Origin: Perkinsus olseni
Lineage: Eukaryota; Perkinsozoa; Perkinsida; Perkinsidae
NCBI GenBank assembly: GCA_013115135.1
Contig: JABANP010000391.1
Location: forward strand, 1-51,548
Length of the DNA: 51,548 nucleotides
Direction of reading: 5' to 3'
In this document: positions 40,836 to 51,548 of the stretch, in pieces
Position numbering within the stretch: the stretch's first letter is position 1
How the letters are laid out: every line of letters begins with the position of its first letter
The notes under the pieces: generated by a model
Told to the model about the DNA's origin: nothing
The model's database searches: none
The model's input: the letters and a program-made list of their open reading frames with translations, nothing else
Program-made: the position numbers and the translations under genes

Positions 40836-43515
40836 ATGTCCCTTCCGATCGTCGCATGCCGACCGCACACTCTCATTCCGATCAACGATGAGTCTGTCAC
40901 CTACGTCCACATCAACCGGGACGACGACCAGCCCTCTTCGGTGCCGTGCTCTTTCACGGTCACTGTAGCGTATGAGTCCGCTCTGGTACAACTTTTCAAG
41001 TACTACTCAGCCGACAACAAGGAGGAAGGTCGACGTTATGTTATCACGGAAGGCACTGACCTCCGAGTTCCGGTATCCGCTCGAGAACTACGGAAGTTGG
41101 GAGGGTCCTATCAGGCTACTATTGCCCTCAATCATCAGGGCCTGATATTCGCAGGCTATGAAGGGCTCGGGGCACGCGTCTTCAGTAGACGCGGTAAGGA
41201 CACCAAATGGCGAGGCGTTACGGCTGCCAGAATTATGACCGACATTATGGACGCTCAGTTTTGGACTCTACCGGACGGCAGAACACGGGTGCTGGCGACA
41301 GCAGCTCCGTGGAAAGGTGGCGCCGTTTCGGATGACTCTAAGCGAGAAGGATGGTTCAAAGTGTACGAGTTGGAGCATCACCCCAAGTCCATCGCTGTCC
41401 GCACCATTCTCGAGGTGAAGTTCTCGGGCGAGACTCCGAATGCATTGGCTGGGGTCCCTTCGTGTAGTTCTGCTGTGCCGAGTGGCTGCACGTCACGTCA
41501 AGTGCTGGTCGGTGACACAGTGAGCGTCGCCCTCTCCCTATGCTCCTCTAACCCGGCCGTTTGCTTATACGGTATTTCACACACGGACGATCACCAGTTG
41601 GTTAGCACTGCTTTGATACGGGTGGATACGCCATCACCTATATCGTGCCTGTGCCTGTCCCCCAGGCCTCCAGCACTTGGCGGGCACCGGTGATGGCGGC
41701 TCTATTCACGTGTGGAATCTAGGCCTGATAGAAGTTGCTGTGACTGCCCCGGGCTGGCTCGATGCGCTGCAGGAGAAGGGTCTCGAGTGCGTCACGTGGC
41801 TGAGTTCGACGAAACTGGTGGTCGGCGGCGAAGGTGATTGGCTGGGCCTCTACGAGTTCACGCAACCCAATGTCTTGGATCTTATCTGTCGCTTCAAGCA
41901 TTCCGGCTACTCGTCTGTTACTAGCGGGCTAGCCTATTGCCCCCCCTCTGATGACGTCTTAGCCAAGGACCCAACTGGACGCGAACACGCCGAGGAAGGT
42001 ATGTGGATAGCCGATAGCAGCTTCGGATTGCTCCTATCGGGAGGCGAAGACTTCTACATCACTTCTCATGCACTGGGTTTGCGTCGGAGACATCTATCTG
42101 ATGAAACTGTCTATGTAGCTGAAGAGGAGCATCTCCTTGACTGGTCGAGGCCCCAGCGAAGCGTACTTCTCGGCCCGGGAAATCCAAGCCCTACCACCTC
42201 CGATTCGGGCGCTGGGGATCTCACATCTCGGGGGAGCAAGGTTAGCAAACCGACATCGTCGGCCAACCTGCCTGGCAACCACAAGGGTAGCGTGGACCTA
42301 TTGCATTCCACCAATGACTGCCGTGTGAAGACGGAGGAGCTCTACTGCCAGCCTGCTGTAGTGAGAGTGACGGCAGCGCACGCCCCTCAGGCTTCCAGGA
42401 GCTCCGCACTCAGCGAGCTGTGCGAGACCATTGTGGCAGAGGTTGTTGCCTTTGATGATGAGGACGGTTCTGGCCGGACGGTGGACTCGGTGACCACTGG
42501 CGACTTGTTTCCACCTACGGATCACTGGCCAAACCGGAAAAGGCTCAGGAAGAGTCGCCGTAGCTCTGCCAGCGGGCGTGGTTCGCCCCCGTCCTCATCT
42601 TCCCACGGTGACTCTAACGCTTACCCGATAATCGTACAAGAGAGCCCTGAAGCCGATAATCCGCGCTGTTCCACTGGTGATAGCCGCATGCCGAGGGAGG
42701 GTGCTCGGGGTCTTTTTACTGATGAGAGCGGCGACGAGGGGAGGCGGAAGCGTAAACGTAGTGAGTCGTCAATTACGGGGCGCGTGAGGAGGAGGCGCAG
42801 GCTCAAGCGCGCTGCCGCGGTTGTGGAGATAAGCGACGATTCTTCTGATGGCGGGCAAGAGCCGGGCTTCCCTTCCACGCGGGGCGCTTGCGGTCCTCAG
42901 TTGGGTCCTACTAGATTGACTAGAATACAAGTCGACTCCGATGTTGAACCTCCGCGGCCATTTTCGGATCGTACGGGCCTCGCGGATGAGAGCAGTTCGA
43001 AGGCGAAAGGTGCTGAGGTCACACTGAACGCGATCGAGCTACCTATGCTATCCGCTATAAGGTCGTTGGAGGACCAGGCTCTCAGGGATTGGTTGAAGAC
43101 CAATCAAGAATTACTCGACGACGCCAGGAGATGGCGCAACGTTCATCCCAGCTTCAAAGTGCGGAGTCGCTTTGGTAATCTCCTCCAGTTGTTATCGGAT
43201 GAGGTCAAGCGGCGTGGAACGAGGAGGGGTCAAGATTGGGGTCATTACGCTGAACCAGAGCCTGTATCGTGGCATCAACCAGATCCTGCCTGTGAGGGCG
43301 GAGATGAGGTCACTGGAGCTGCGGGCGATGGTGGTCCACCCTCTCGGATGAGCGAGGACACTGCTCGGCCACTGGATGGTGGTGCCGCTCATCAACGCCC
43401 TGCTAACGATGACTTCGTGTTGCACTCTTCCCCCAGTCAAATGAGACGATCAGATGAAGCTTTGGTAATCATGGGCCTGGTATCGGTTATGCACTGTATG
43501 TGGGTGGTCGATTGA
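40836..43515 (+). CDS. WD40-like protein with a long charged, Ser/Arg-rich tail; one frameshift
   Basis: The frame beginning at ATG 40836 reads through beta-propeller-like blades (YQATIALNHQGLIFAGYEGLGARVFSRR, ISCLCLSP). It then breaks in a C5 run (41659-41663). With four C the sequence would read SPGLQHLAGTGDGGSIHVWNL, a textbook WD40 repeat ending, and the next frame is open to 43515. So a one-base error or indel splits one gene of about 890 codons. After another blade (LECVTWLSSTKLVVGGEGDWLGLYEF) comes a disordered nuclear-type region: basic clusters RKRKRSE and RRRRRLKR, an acidic SIM-like VVEISDDSSD, and a helical segment near residue 460 of the second part (LEDQALRDWLKTNQELLDDARRW). Function unknown; nuclear scaffolding is a guess. 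Confidence 0.65.
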
Positions 43516-44146
43516 TAAGCTTCGTACCATATCGATACTCAACGCCACGGATTCTGCATTCAGGTTGGCGTTCCTACTGCATCGTCGGAGCGATGTCCCG
43601 AGCCTCCACCCAATAGCGAGGACAAAGCGCAAGCCCAGCCGCTGGCCGGCACGCCCCCTCCGATACCGTCCGAATATCTGTGGTACTCCGCGGAACAAGC
43701 GCTCGGTTGGAGCGATGAGAGCAATCATGACCCTTCAGAGAATGCAGGAGACCAGGTGCGTACAGGAGGGCTAACCGTTAGCTGCTGACGTAAGAATGAC
43801 TGAGTCACTCGCCATTTCGGTTTTACTATCGGTAGTTTTCGAGAATAGAGTGGACGTGGTACTTAAGATCGCACGTATGGGGCACAATGAATGAAATCGG
43901 AAAATCATTATGCCATAGTGTTGACCGCTTTTGCATTCTCAATCATCGGTGATGGAAACAATGCCCAATGACTTCAACCTAGGTTTTCATCGTCGGACTT
44001 TGACCGTGAACCCAATGATTCCACGGTGCTCTCATGAAGAGATTCTTCATGGGAATTTTCGTCAGCTTTACAATTCTCAGCGCAGTTGGTAACTGCGTTG
44101 TCTGATCTACTGCAATGCTGACTCGTTCCGCAGCGAGTCATCGGCC

Positions 44147-44223
44147 AAGAAAGAGCCCCACACAGCGGAGTCCACAGAGGTTCACAGCGTGAACCTCTCG
44201 CGTCGACGCGTGGGTGTGGGCTC
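44147..44223. repeat. Nested stem-loop, 77 bp
   Basis: Outer arms GAGCCCCACAC / GTGTGGGCTC, an inner hairpin AGAGGTTCAC-AGC-GTGAACCTCT and a palindromic CGCGTCGACGCG. The right arm with CTCGAACCC looks superficially like a tRNA T-arm, but no tRNA can be folded. Confidence 0.6.
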
Positions 44224-44341
44224 GAACCCATCGGCTCCACATTGCTTCAAAGAATGCATAAGGAGATTTGTTTCGTCGGTCCATCTGGGCGAAAGCTTCT
44301 CTCCGATACGTTTTTCGGACGTCGTCTCCTGAACTCCTATA

Positions 44342-44363
44342 CTGTTATGATAACAGTGTTATC
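44342..44363. repeat. 14-bp inverted-copy insertion, W = CTGTTATC
   Basis: Perfect 22-bp structure, far from the protease array. Confidence 0.85.
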
Positions 44364-44733
44364 CCACCTCGACGTTGTACGTAACGTGCACTTGCGAAGA
44401 TTCGACCGATTCAGCCTATCTTGCCGGGGGATGCATCGTGCCTTATACACGATGGTCTCATTTGAAGTCCACACTCTCAATGAGCCACGCTAGTGCATAG
44501 TTTTCCAATGAGATTTGCGCTGGATATGAGGGTATGGTTCAATCAACATAGCCGTGTACCATCTCTGGTCCGCATCACACAGACTTAACGCCGTAACAGT
44601 TACGGTGTAACCGAAGGCCTGTCATGCTTATGGTATAAGCAAGTAGCAAGAATGTGGCTTGTATTCCCCACATAAACCCCGCACATCAATCATTGTCGAA
44701 CTGCCAGCGTGGTAGGTGTGCACAGTTCGCAAG

Positions 44734-44755
44734 TGAAAGCCGCTTTCAGAAAGCG
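44734..44755. repeat. 14-bp inverted-copy insertion, W = TGAAAGCG
   Basis: Perfect 22-bp structure. A single-mismatch example (CCGTAAC) lies 150 bp upstream near 44590. Confidence 0.85.
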
Positions 44756-45554
44756 CACCGATGTAAACGTTGCACTTGGTGAGGGCTTCTCGCCGTTCTC
44801 GGCTTGGCGAGGGTCCTCAGAGGACCGGAGGTTCTCCGGTGAGTTGATCATTAACCATTGATGCTCGGAGAATACTACCACCAGACGACAGCGCCACGCT
44901 ATAGTATGCAGGGGTTCTGATGCTCGTTGGTAACTCGAATCAAATGCGACCCGCGCTGCTATACCACAGCAGCTGTGAGTTGCGTCGGTCTGATCCCCCT
45001 AAAACCTCCAAGTTGTATATACATTGCGACCATAAGTGGAATGCTTGGTACAAGTCCGTGCCTGTGCTAAGTCTCTAGTTTCGAACTACTGGTTCGAAAC
45101 GTAGCCCGTACCGTACTTTCCCGAATCCCAGTACGGACGCCCAGCTCTAGCCTTCGAGTCGGAGGCTACAGTCCAAGACTCAGACTCCGGTCGGAGGCTC
45201 CGACCTGTTCTGTTGTAGAGTACGCGTATTGGCTAGCGCCATGTAGCTCCCATGTAGCCATGCTTCTTGATTTCGCTGAGAAGTCCTTATCTCATACGAG
45301 AATTCATTGGACGCAGGGTGGATCACCCTGGGTGATCGGCGTCTGAATATTCATCGCTCCGCTCACTCACTAATAGTTCACTCACTCATTCATTCGTCAG
45401 TTCATTCTTTCTGAATCGAAATTTCTTATTCCCTCCTCAGCAGTAGAATCCGCGTGCAACTTTCTCATTCTCGATGATTCGTATCATTTAGGCCTGAACT
45501 TCAGGCCCTGCAACCCATAATCATCGCGTTGGACGCATCATGCTGCTTTAGGTG

Positions 45555-47141
45555 ATGGTACCCGAGCACCCTCAGGAGAATGCCCCTAGCGACTGGTGGA
45601 GTACCCCATGCAGCTGGGAGAAAGAACGGTCATCATCCCCTCACGGAGCGGCGGACAAGGAGGCTCACCAGAACTCTGAGAGTATCAGCAGGCCCCATCG
45701 AAGGGGCGAGGCTGAGCGAATGAGCTCGGAAAGGCACTCTGGACTGCCTGATGAGCGCTCGACGATGACGACGCATGGAGACTCGAAGTTCCCTCGAGGC
45801 AATCAGCGCGATGGTTCCCGGTACAAGCCGGAGACAGCTGCGGCCGAGAGAGCGGTTGACAGCAGAAATGTTGAGGAAGCCGGCGTGACTGCTGAGACGC
45901 CGAGTGCTAAGGTGGAGTCCGAAGCACCACGAAGCACTTCACATCTACCCTTGAGCCGTGGTTCCCGAACTGGAGGAGGCTCAGAGAACCTGGATGGTCA
46001 AGCTGAGGTTGCGCGGGATACTCGCAGGGAAGGGAGATCTTGTCGGAGAAAGCGGAGCAAGCGGCGGAGTAGGAGGTCTGAAGTACGGGGCATTGGTAAA
46101 AGGGACGATCATCTACGGCTACCCATCGGCGGCCGTGGTACGGCAGAAGGAGGCTCTGAGACTATCAACTGGCGATCCAGGTTGCAGCAGCCTCGCGATA
46201 CCGCCATCCCGAGGAGGCCGACGGAGCATCAAGATTGGTTGCCGCCCGTTGGCCGCCCCTCAGCCGTCCCTCGTCGAGTAGCTTCGATATCCGACCATTT
46301 GCGGATTGATGATTATGACCGTGCGCGTGGTGGTGGTGAACCAGAGGGTAGGCCTGCCGTGGTTCTCAGTCCGGCAGGCAGAAGTCGCCGAAGTCGGAGC
46401 CGTGGTTCTATTGCGAGGCGCAGGGCTGCTGACTGTGATCAAGACTTCACCAACGCGGAACAGTCCGAGTCTATTGACGGGAGTCCGATCGGTGACGCTG
46501 AGGGCCTTTGCGATGCCACGGTGGAGCCTAGGGGCCGAGACAAGAGGCGCCGCAGTCGTCGTTGCATATCGGCATCATTTGATAGGCATTTGCAGCGGGA
46601 AGCGACGAAGCCTCTTGAGGGTATCAAAGTGGAGTTACTAACGTCCGAGGAGGCTCGAAGGGGCGCCATTGATCAGCATCGTGAACTGAGGCTCTCGTCT
46701 ACTCTACGGCGGAGGGAGAGTAGCAGTACCGATACCACACCAACCGCTACACCTAGGGTGGTGAAGCTTGGCAGCGCAGGGTACTCAGGGGATGCCAAGA
46801 CGGTCCATCTCAGCCCTAAAAGCTGTGCGACTTCTCGCGGCCGTTCCAAGGGTCGACAAGTCTCCAGTGGTACCTTATCAACCTCGGTTACGCATCGACG
46901 GGCAAGGTCCAGCCGACGGACTCGAAGTGAGGGCGACCGTCGCAGTGGCCACCGTGGAAGGAAGGAAGACCATGCGGCAGGAGCAGCAGTGCGCTCGGGG
47001 AGATCGAGGCGTTCGTCACGTCGGAGGTCGACTAGAGGAAGTCGAGTTGAGTCGTCGCCGGTGACCAGAAGTGGCCGGCCTTCTGGTCACCAGGGACGGA
47101 CATTCTACGATAGTTGGTATTACTATGACTATTCGAATTAA
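45555..47141 (+). CDS. Arg/Ser-rich nuclear-type protein of unknown function (about 528 aa)
   Basis: Single long ORF, ATG at 45555. Composition is dominated by Arg, Ser, Gly and Glu, with clusters such as SCRRKRSKRRSRRSE, GRSRRSRSRGSIARRR and SGRSRRSSRRRSTRGSR. These are RS-like stretches found in splicing-associated and chromatin-associated proteins. No RRM, zinc finger or other fold is visible. The C-terminus is short and aromatic (FYDSWYYYDYSN). The ORF contains a near-perfect 12-bp inverted repeat near 47060 (GGTGACCAGAAG / CTTCTGGTCACC). It may be a splicing cofactor; this is a guess from composition. Confidence 0.6.
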   Translation: MVPEHPQENAPSDWWSTPCSWEKERSSSPHGAADKEAHQNSESISRPHRRGEAERMSSERHSGLPDERSTMTTHGDSKFPRGNQRDGSRYKPETAAAERAVDSRNVEEAGVTAETPSAKVESEAPRSTSHLPLSRGSRTGGGSENLDGQAEVARDTRREGRSCRRKRSKRRSRRSEVRGIGKRDDHLRLPIGGRGTAEGGSETINWRSRLQQPRDTAIPRRPTEHQDWLPPVGRPSAVPRRVASISDHLRIDDYDRARGGGEPEGRPAVVLSPAGRSRRSRSRGSIARRRAADCDQDFTNAEQSESIDGSPIGDAEGLCDATVEPRGRDKRRRSRRCISASFDRHLQREATKPLEGIKVELLTSEEARRGAIDQHRELRLSSTLRRRESSSTDTTPTATPRVVKLGSAGYSGDAKTVHLSPKSCATSRGRSKGRQVSSGTLSTSVTHRRARSSRRTRSEGDRRSGHRGRKEDHAAGAAVRSGRSRRSSRRRSTRGSRVESSPVTRSGRPSGHQGRTFYDSWYYYDYSN

Positions 47142-47651
47142 AGGTTATTACTCAATATCATTGAAGTCGGTCTTTTGGACTGCCGCCCTGACCGCCGCCG
47201 CCGTTTGCTTCAATGCTCGGATGCTGCTGCTGCTGCTGCTGGCGGCGGCGGTGACAGCGGATAACTTAGAGTATTAGTATTTCACACCTGCAGCTTCTCT
47301 TGCGTTTTTCAATTTCTCCGGAACATGTCGATCGACTCACCATCGTGTACTCTCGGAGGAGAGCTCCTCGTGAAGTGGCCTTGGGGTAACGACCTTATCA
47401 CATCATCTTGTGCATGCGTGCAAATCAGTGTCGAGTTCTCCGCTTACCTCCTGCGAGCTCGTAGAGTCTAGACCAACAGAGCTGCAGCTGTTGAGAGTGC
47501 ATGTGTCCAGAAGTATGCCATACCACTCCTTTCTCAACTTCTAGGCCTCTTCTATCCCCTCTTCTGCGTTTGCGTGCAGAATTGCACAACTGTCTGTCCC
47601 CCTTGCGCGTCGTTCTTCTTTCTATCACTAGTGCCAGTGTAGCCCACATCA
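47142..47651. other. Intergenic region with a short trinucleotide microsatellite
   Basis: CTG/CGG triplet runs at about 47221-47250 (GCTGCTGCTGCTGCTGCTGGCGG). The rest should contain the promoter of the helicase gene; no element was assigned. Confidence 0.5.
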
Positions 47652-50072
<2,421 letters not shown>

Positions 50073-50392
50073 GACTCACAGGGGACGCTGCTTTCCTTTC
50101 TCCGTCATTTTGATTATAGTCAAGTGTCGATTGCCATTCAGGTATTGGCGCCCTGGTTTTTGAGACGACAGCTCTCCGGAAAGAGGGCAGTAGTCGAGAA
50201 GGGGTTGCTAATTTGACTTACTAATCTGCTGTGAACCTGAGGTGTGCTTTCGGGAAGTAAAGCTTTCTACGTAGTTCCTCTCAGTGTTGTGTTGTCACAG
50301 TCATGGCGGTTCGTGGATGAATGTGAAGAAGCTCATTAGCGGTCAACTACCGCGGATTGCATAGCCTGCAATTAATGTGCAATTTATCAAAA
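50073..50392. other. Intergenic, nothing recognised
   Basis: 320 bp between the helicase stop and the tRNA gene. No ORF or structure noted. Confidence 0.5.
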
Positions 50393-50463
50393 GTCGCTAC
50401 CCGGATTTGAACCGGGGTTGTCACGGCCACAACGTGACGTCCTAACCACTAGACGATAGCGAC
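50393..50463 (-). tRNA. tRNA-His (anticodon GTG)
   Basis: Minus strand, 71 nt, no intron. Acceptor stem GTCGCTA pairs perfectly with TAGCGAC. D-arm region TCGTCTAGTGGTTAGGA (A box TAGTGGTTAGGA). Anticodon stem TCACG/CGTGA closes the loop TTGTGGC with anticodon GTG. T arm CCCGG-TTCAAAT-CCGGG gives a canonical B box. A TTTT pol III terminator follows directly on the minus strand. Confidence 0.97.
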
Positions 50464-50973
50464 TTCGAGAAATTGGAAATATGGCGCTACTCGCCCAAAG
50501 ATGCTACCCGGTTCTGGCCCCTCGAATGCGATGCTCACGGTTGTGAACCTACATCATTTAATGCCCCCACGGGTTTATTGCGGTGCACCGTATGGTATCC
50601 GGTGGTGCTTTCTTCGGCAGTGCAACTGAGTCTTCAACGCGACTCATCCGAACGTCGACAGAAAAAACAGTTTAACAGTCAATCAAACCTTCATAGCGTC
50701 CAAGACTGCCTCACACAGTTCCGACTTCTCCACGCAATTAGCAATCTGAGAGTAGAGCTCATAGGACGAGGTACAAGCCTGGAAGATTGTCTACCTTAGT
50801 AGGGTCGACATTGAACAGCCGCAAGGCATGCTTCAGTTGTTTAACTGAGAGGCCACTCACAACTTCTGTATCCGTTTCTGAAAGATACAGAATAGCATAT
50901 CAGAAGGCACATCGGCAATATTGGTATTTCATTCAACGTGTGAACTGTGTGGGAATAGGGACCTCGGTCCGAC
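50464..50973. other. Intergenic, nothing convincing
   Basis: Short ORFs only, none resembling a protein I know. Confidence 0.5.
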
Positions 50974-51548
50974 TCACTCTCTTTGCATCCCAAGTTTTGC
51001 TTTTAGTTTGAGCCACAGGGCGATGTCGTCGATCTCGGTCTCTCGGGCTGAGTGCTCCATTCCAGGATACCTGAACACTGGGTGGACGGCCAGCGTGGGG
51101 CTCCGGGCACCTACCAGACGAGGGTGACGTCCTTCGCGCCCGACTCCCGAAGATGGTCGACCGTCTCCTGAGCATACTTCGGGAGGATGACAGGATCGCT
51201 GGTGCCGTGGCATTGGATGACGGGAGTATCAACCAGCTTCGGGTGATAGACGGAATCTGAGGATCGAATAAGGAGAGAAGAGGTAGGGTGGTGAGCTCAC
51301 TCGTCAGGGCGGACGATGCAGCCGCTCATGGAGACCACACCGCCGTAGCCTCCCTGCTGTAGGCCAACCCAATACGACATCGCTCCGCCTTGCGAGAATC
51401 CCGACAACACCTGACAAGATTCCCCCATCCGACCCACACAGTGACAACAGCAGGTACAATATCCTCCTTCTCCAGACCGGACTCTTCCATCTCCTTCTCC
51501 ACCATGGCCTCCACCCGTGCAGCGGACCTCTCTATACCGCCAGCTTTG
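50974..51548 (-). CDS. Acyl-protein thioesterase / lysophospholipase-like alpha-beta hydrolase, 3' part only
   Basis: Runs off the window at its 5' end. Exons (minus): 51548-51458 (partial), 51410-51301, 51256-51115 and 51070-50974. The nucleophile elbow is LSGFSQGGAMSYW (GxSxG). The catalytic Asp is in VIQCHGTSDPVILPKY and the catalytic His in YPGMEHSARE, followed by the final helix IDDIALWLKLK. This is the APT1/LYPLA arrangement; such enzymes remove palmitate from proteins in the cytosol. The junction between exons 51410-51301 and 51256-51115 is off by one base with canonical GT-AG sites (exon ends in phase 2, next needs phase 1), so either the sequence has a one-base error or the splice site differs. 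Confidence 0.85.

Larger units (their letters stand above)
43516..45554. other. Intergenic region with stem-loops
   Basis: No coding signal. Contains many inverted repeats: 44147-44223 (GAGCCC.ACAC ... GTGTGGGCTC enclosing AGAGGTTCAC/GTGAACCTCT and CGCGTCGACGCG), GTTTCGAAC/GTTCGAAAC near 45068-45090, and exact 14-bp insertion structures at 44342 and 44734. Confidence 0.5.

Noticed and set aside
44147..44240. tRNA with CTCGAACCC T-arm
   Set aside because: The T-loop is offset and no acceptor or anticodon arm can be formed; it is better described as a nested stem-loop.

Overview
The window reads as nuclear DNA of a Perkinsus-like alveolate. The evidence is a 22-nt match to the dinoflagellate/perkinsid spliced leader (18291-18312, 21 of 22 positions), many short GT-AG introns (mostly 40-60 bp), a pol III tRNA gene, and gene-sparse DNA full of transposons and tandemly duplicated intronless pepsin-like aspartic proteases. 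The genus is an inference.

Layout. 185-3084: a Mutator-like (MULE) transposon with FLYWCH/DDE transposase and degenerate-repeat terminal inverted repeats. 3244-5020: an unrecognised gag-like ORF and a chimeric ORF ending in the 3' part of a protease gene. 5021-30490: a birth-and-death array of aspartic proteases. One copy is intact (14651-15718), one lost its 3' end by deletion (22951-24168), two are frameshifted (26090-27152, 29419-30490) and one is a 3' stub (4787-5020). Their spacers are duplicated too: 5513-7047 plus 13714 onward matches 23976 onward. Nested in one spacer is a decayed non-LTR retrotransposon (7048-13698, 15-bp target-site duplication), whose 3' UTR carries two tandem terminal-repeat-array DNA elements (8-bp TSD). 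Also in this part are a MITE-like pair, a hAT transposase remnant and a large array-type repeat of GGATCA/GAGTA words (about 19.38-21.19 kb).

30.5-51.5 kb is a normal gene neighbourhood: Trm5 tRNA m1G37 methyltransferase (minus, 6 exons), a predicted secreted protein, a TMTC-type O-mannosyltransferase (multi-exon, plus), a WD40-like protein with one frameshift, an Arg/Ser-rich protein, a DDX5/Dbp2-like DEAD-box helicase (14 exons), tRNA-His(GTG), and the 3' end of an acyl-protein thioesterase (minus).

Most unusual observation. At least 20 places carry a perfect 22-bp structure built by one rule. An 8-bp site W is converted to W(1-7) + reverse complement of W + W(2-8), a 14-bp insertion equal to a 6-bp direct duplication flanking an inverted 8-bp copy of the local site. 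Paralogous spacers show the empty site for many of them, so these are real insertions. About 0.0002 such structures would be expected by chance in this length. I know of no named element with this signature. Together with the nested transposons they give a relative chronology of the locus.
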